From contig NC_081333.1 of assembly GCF_022539665.2 (NCBI RefSeq), positions 5,826,971 to 5,890,970 on the forward strand: a DNA stretch of 64,000 nt, in the 5' to 3' direction. This document shows positions 63,966 to 64,000 of the stretch, piece by piece. The DNA comes from Daphnia carinata. Lineage: Eukaryota; Arthropoda; Branchiopoda; Diplostraca; Daphniidae. Made by a program: the position numbers and the translations under genes. Under the pieces are notes generated by a model that ran no database searches, had not been told where the DNA came from, and was given only the letters and a program-made list of their open reading frames with translations. Numbering within the stretch: the first letter of the stretch is position 1; every line of letters starts with the position of its first letter.

Positions 63966-64000
63966 TTTCTATAGAGGGCAACATATAGTAAACATTACAG

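Overview
This window is eukaryotic and almost entirely repeats. A short run of the arthropod telomere word TTAGG, spliced genes with GT..AG introns, and a mixture of Ty3/gypsy, Ty1/copia, BEL/Pao, DIRS-like, KDZ-like, MULE-like and foldback elements point to an arthropod. A branchiopod crustacean such as Daphnia would fit, but that is inference. I see no bacterial operon, rRNA, functional tRNA gene or CRISPR array. The sequence looks like a nested, heterochromatin-type repeat neighbourhood.

Layout, left to right: (1) 1-9360, an envelope-bearing gypsy (errantivirus-like) element on the + strand, missing its 5' end. It has gag, pol, an envelope with a threonine-rich insert, an additional ankyrin-repeat gene, a polypurine tract and a 3' LTR. 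(2) 9361-16290, a 70-bp satellite. It is split by a copia element (9881-14873, target duplication CAAAC) and ends in about five TTAGG repeats, where the satellite flips orientation. (3) 16671-17630, a foldback element whose arms are built from a repeated 15-bp word. (4) 17676-18348, a solo LTR with target duplication GTAG. (5) 18541-26898, a complete, recently inserted BEL/Pao element on the - strand (target duplication ATCAT, near-identical LTRs, intact 2077-codon polyprotein, plus a second zinc-knuckle ORF). (6) 27269-30535, a decayed KDZ-like transposase gene. (7) 30737-35304, a DIRS-like tyrosine-recombinase retroelement, flanked on its other side by an inverted copy of the KDZ 3' end. (8) 36640-37830, a 182-bp tandem repeat that looks like a multiplied exon, interrupted by a 395-bp insertion.

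(9) 38776-39530, a spliced unknown gene on the - strand. (10) 40149-47236, a head-to-tail chimera on the - strand: a BEL gag fragment, a gypsy element and a truncated copia element. (11) 47336-50700, three 124-bp units each carrying a CACGTG box, a possible promoter, a possible 50-codon spliced ORF, and a roughly 525-bp tandem array. (12) 51891-55268, a truncated gypsy element on the + strand. (13) 56636-58683, a duplicated 1.48-kb segment with a SINE-like insertion in one copy and a mini foldback element. (14) 59397-60745, a clean five-intron MULE-type transposase gene on the - strand, cut at its 5' end by (15) a 735-bp LTR (60746-61480). (16) 61481-62287, the 70-bp satellite again in inverted orientation. 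(17) 62290-63965, a second envelope gene related to the one in (1), on the - strand.

The window is therefore roughly mirror-symmetric: envelope-bearing gypsy then satellite at the left, satellite then envelope-bearing gypsy at the right, in opposite orientations. The most unusual gene content is the ankyrin-repeat gene between envelope and 3' LTR, and the second zinc-knuckle ORF downstream of BEL pol. All calls come from reading the sequence; no database search was possible.
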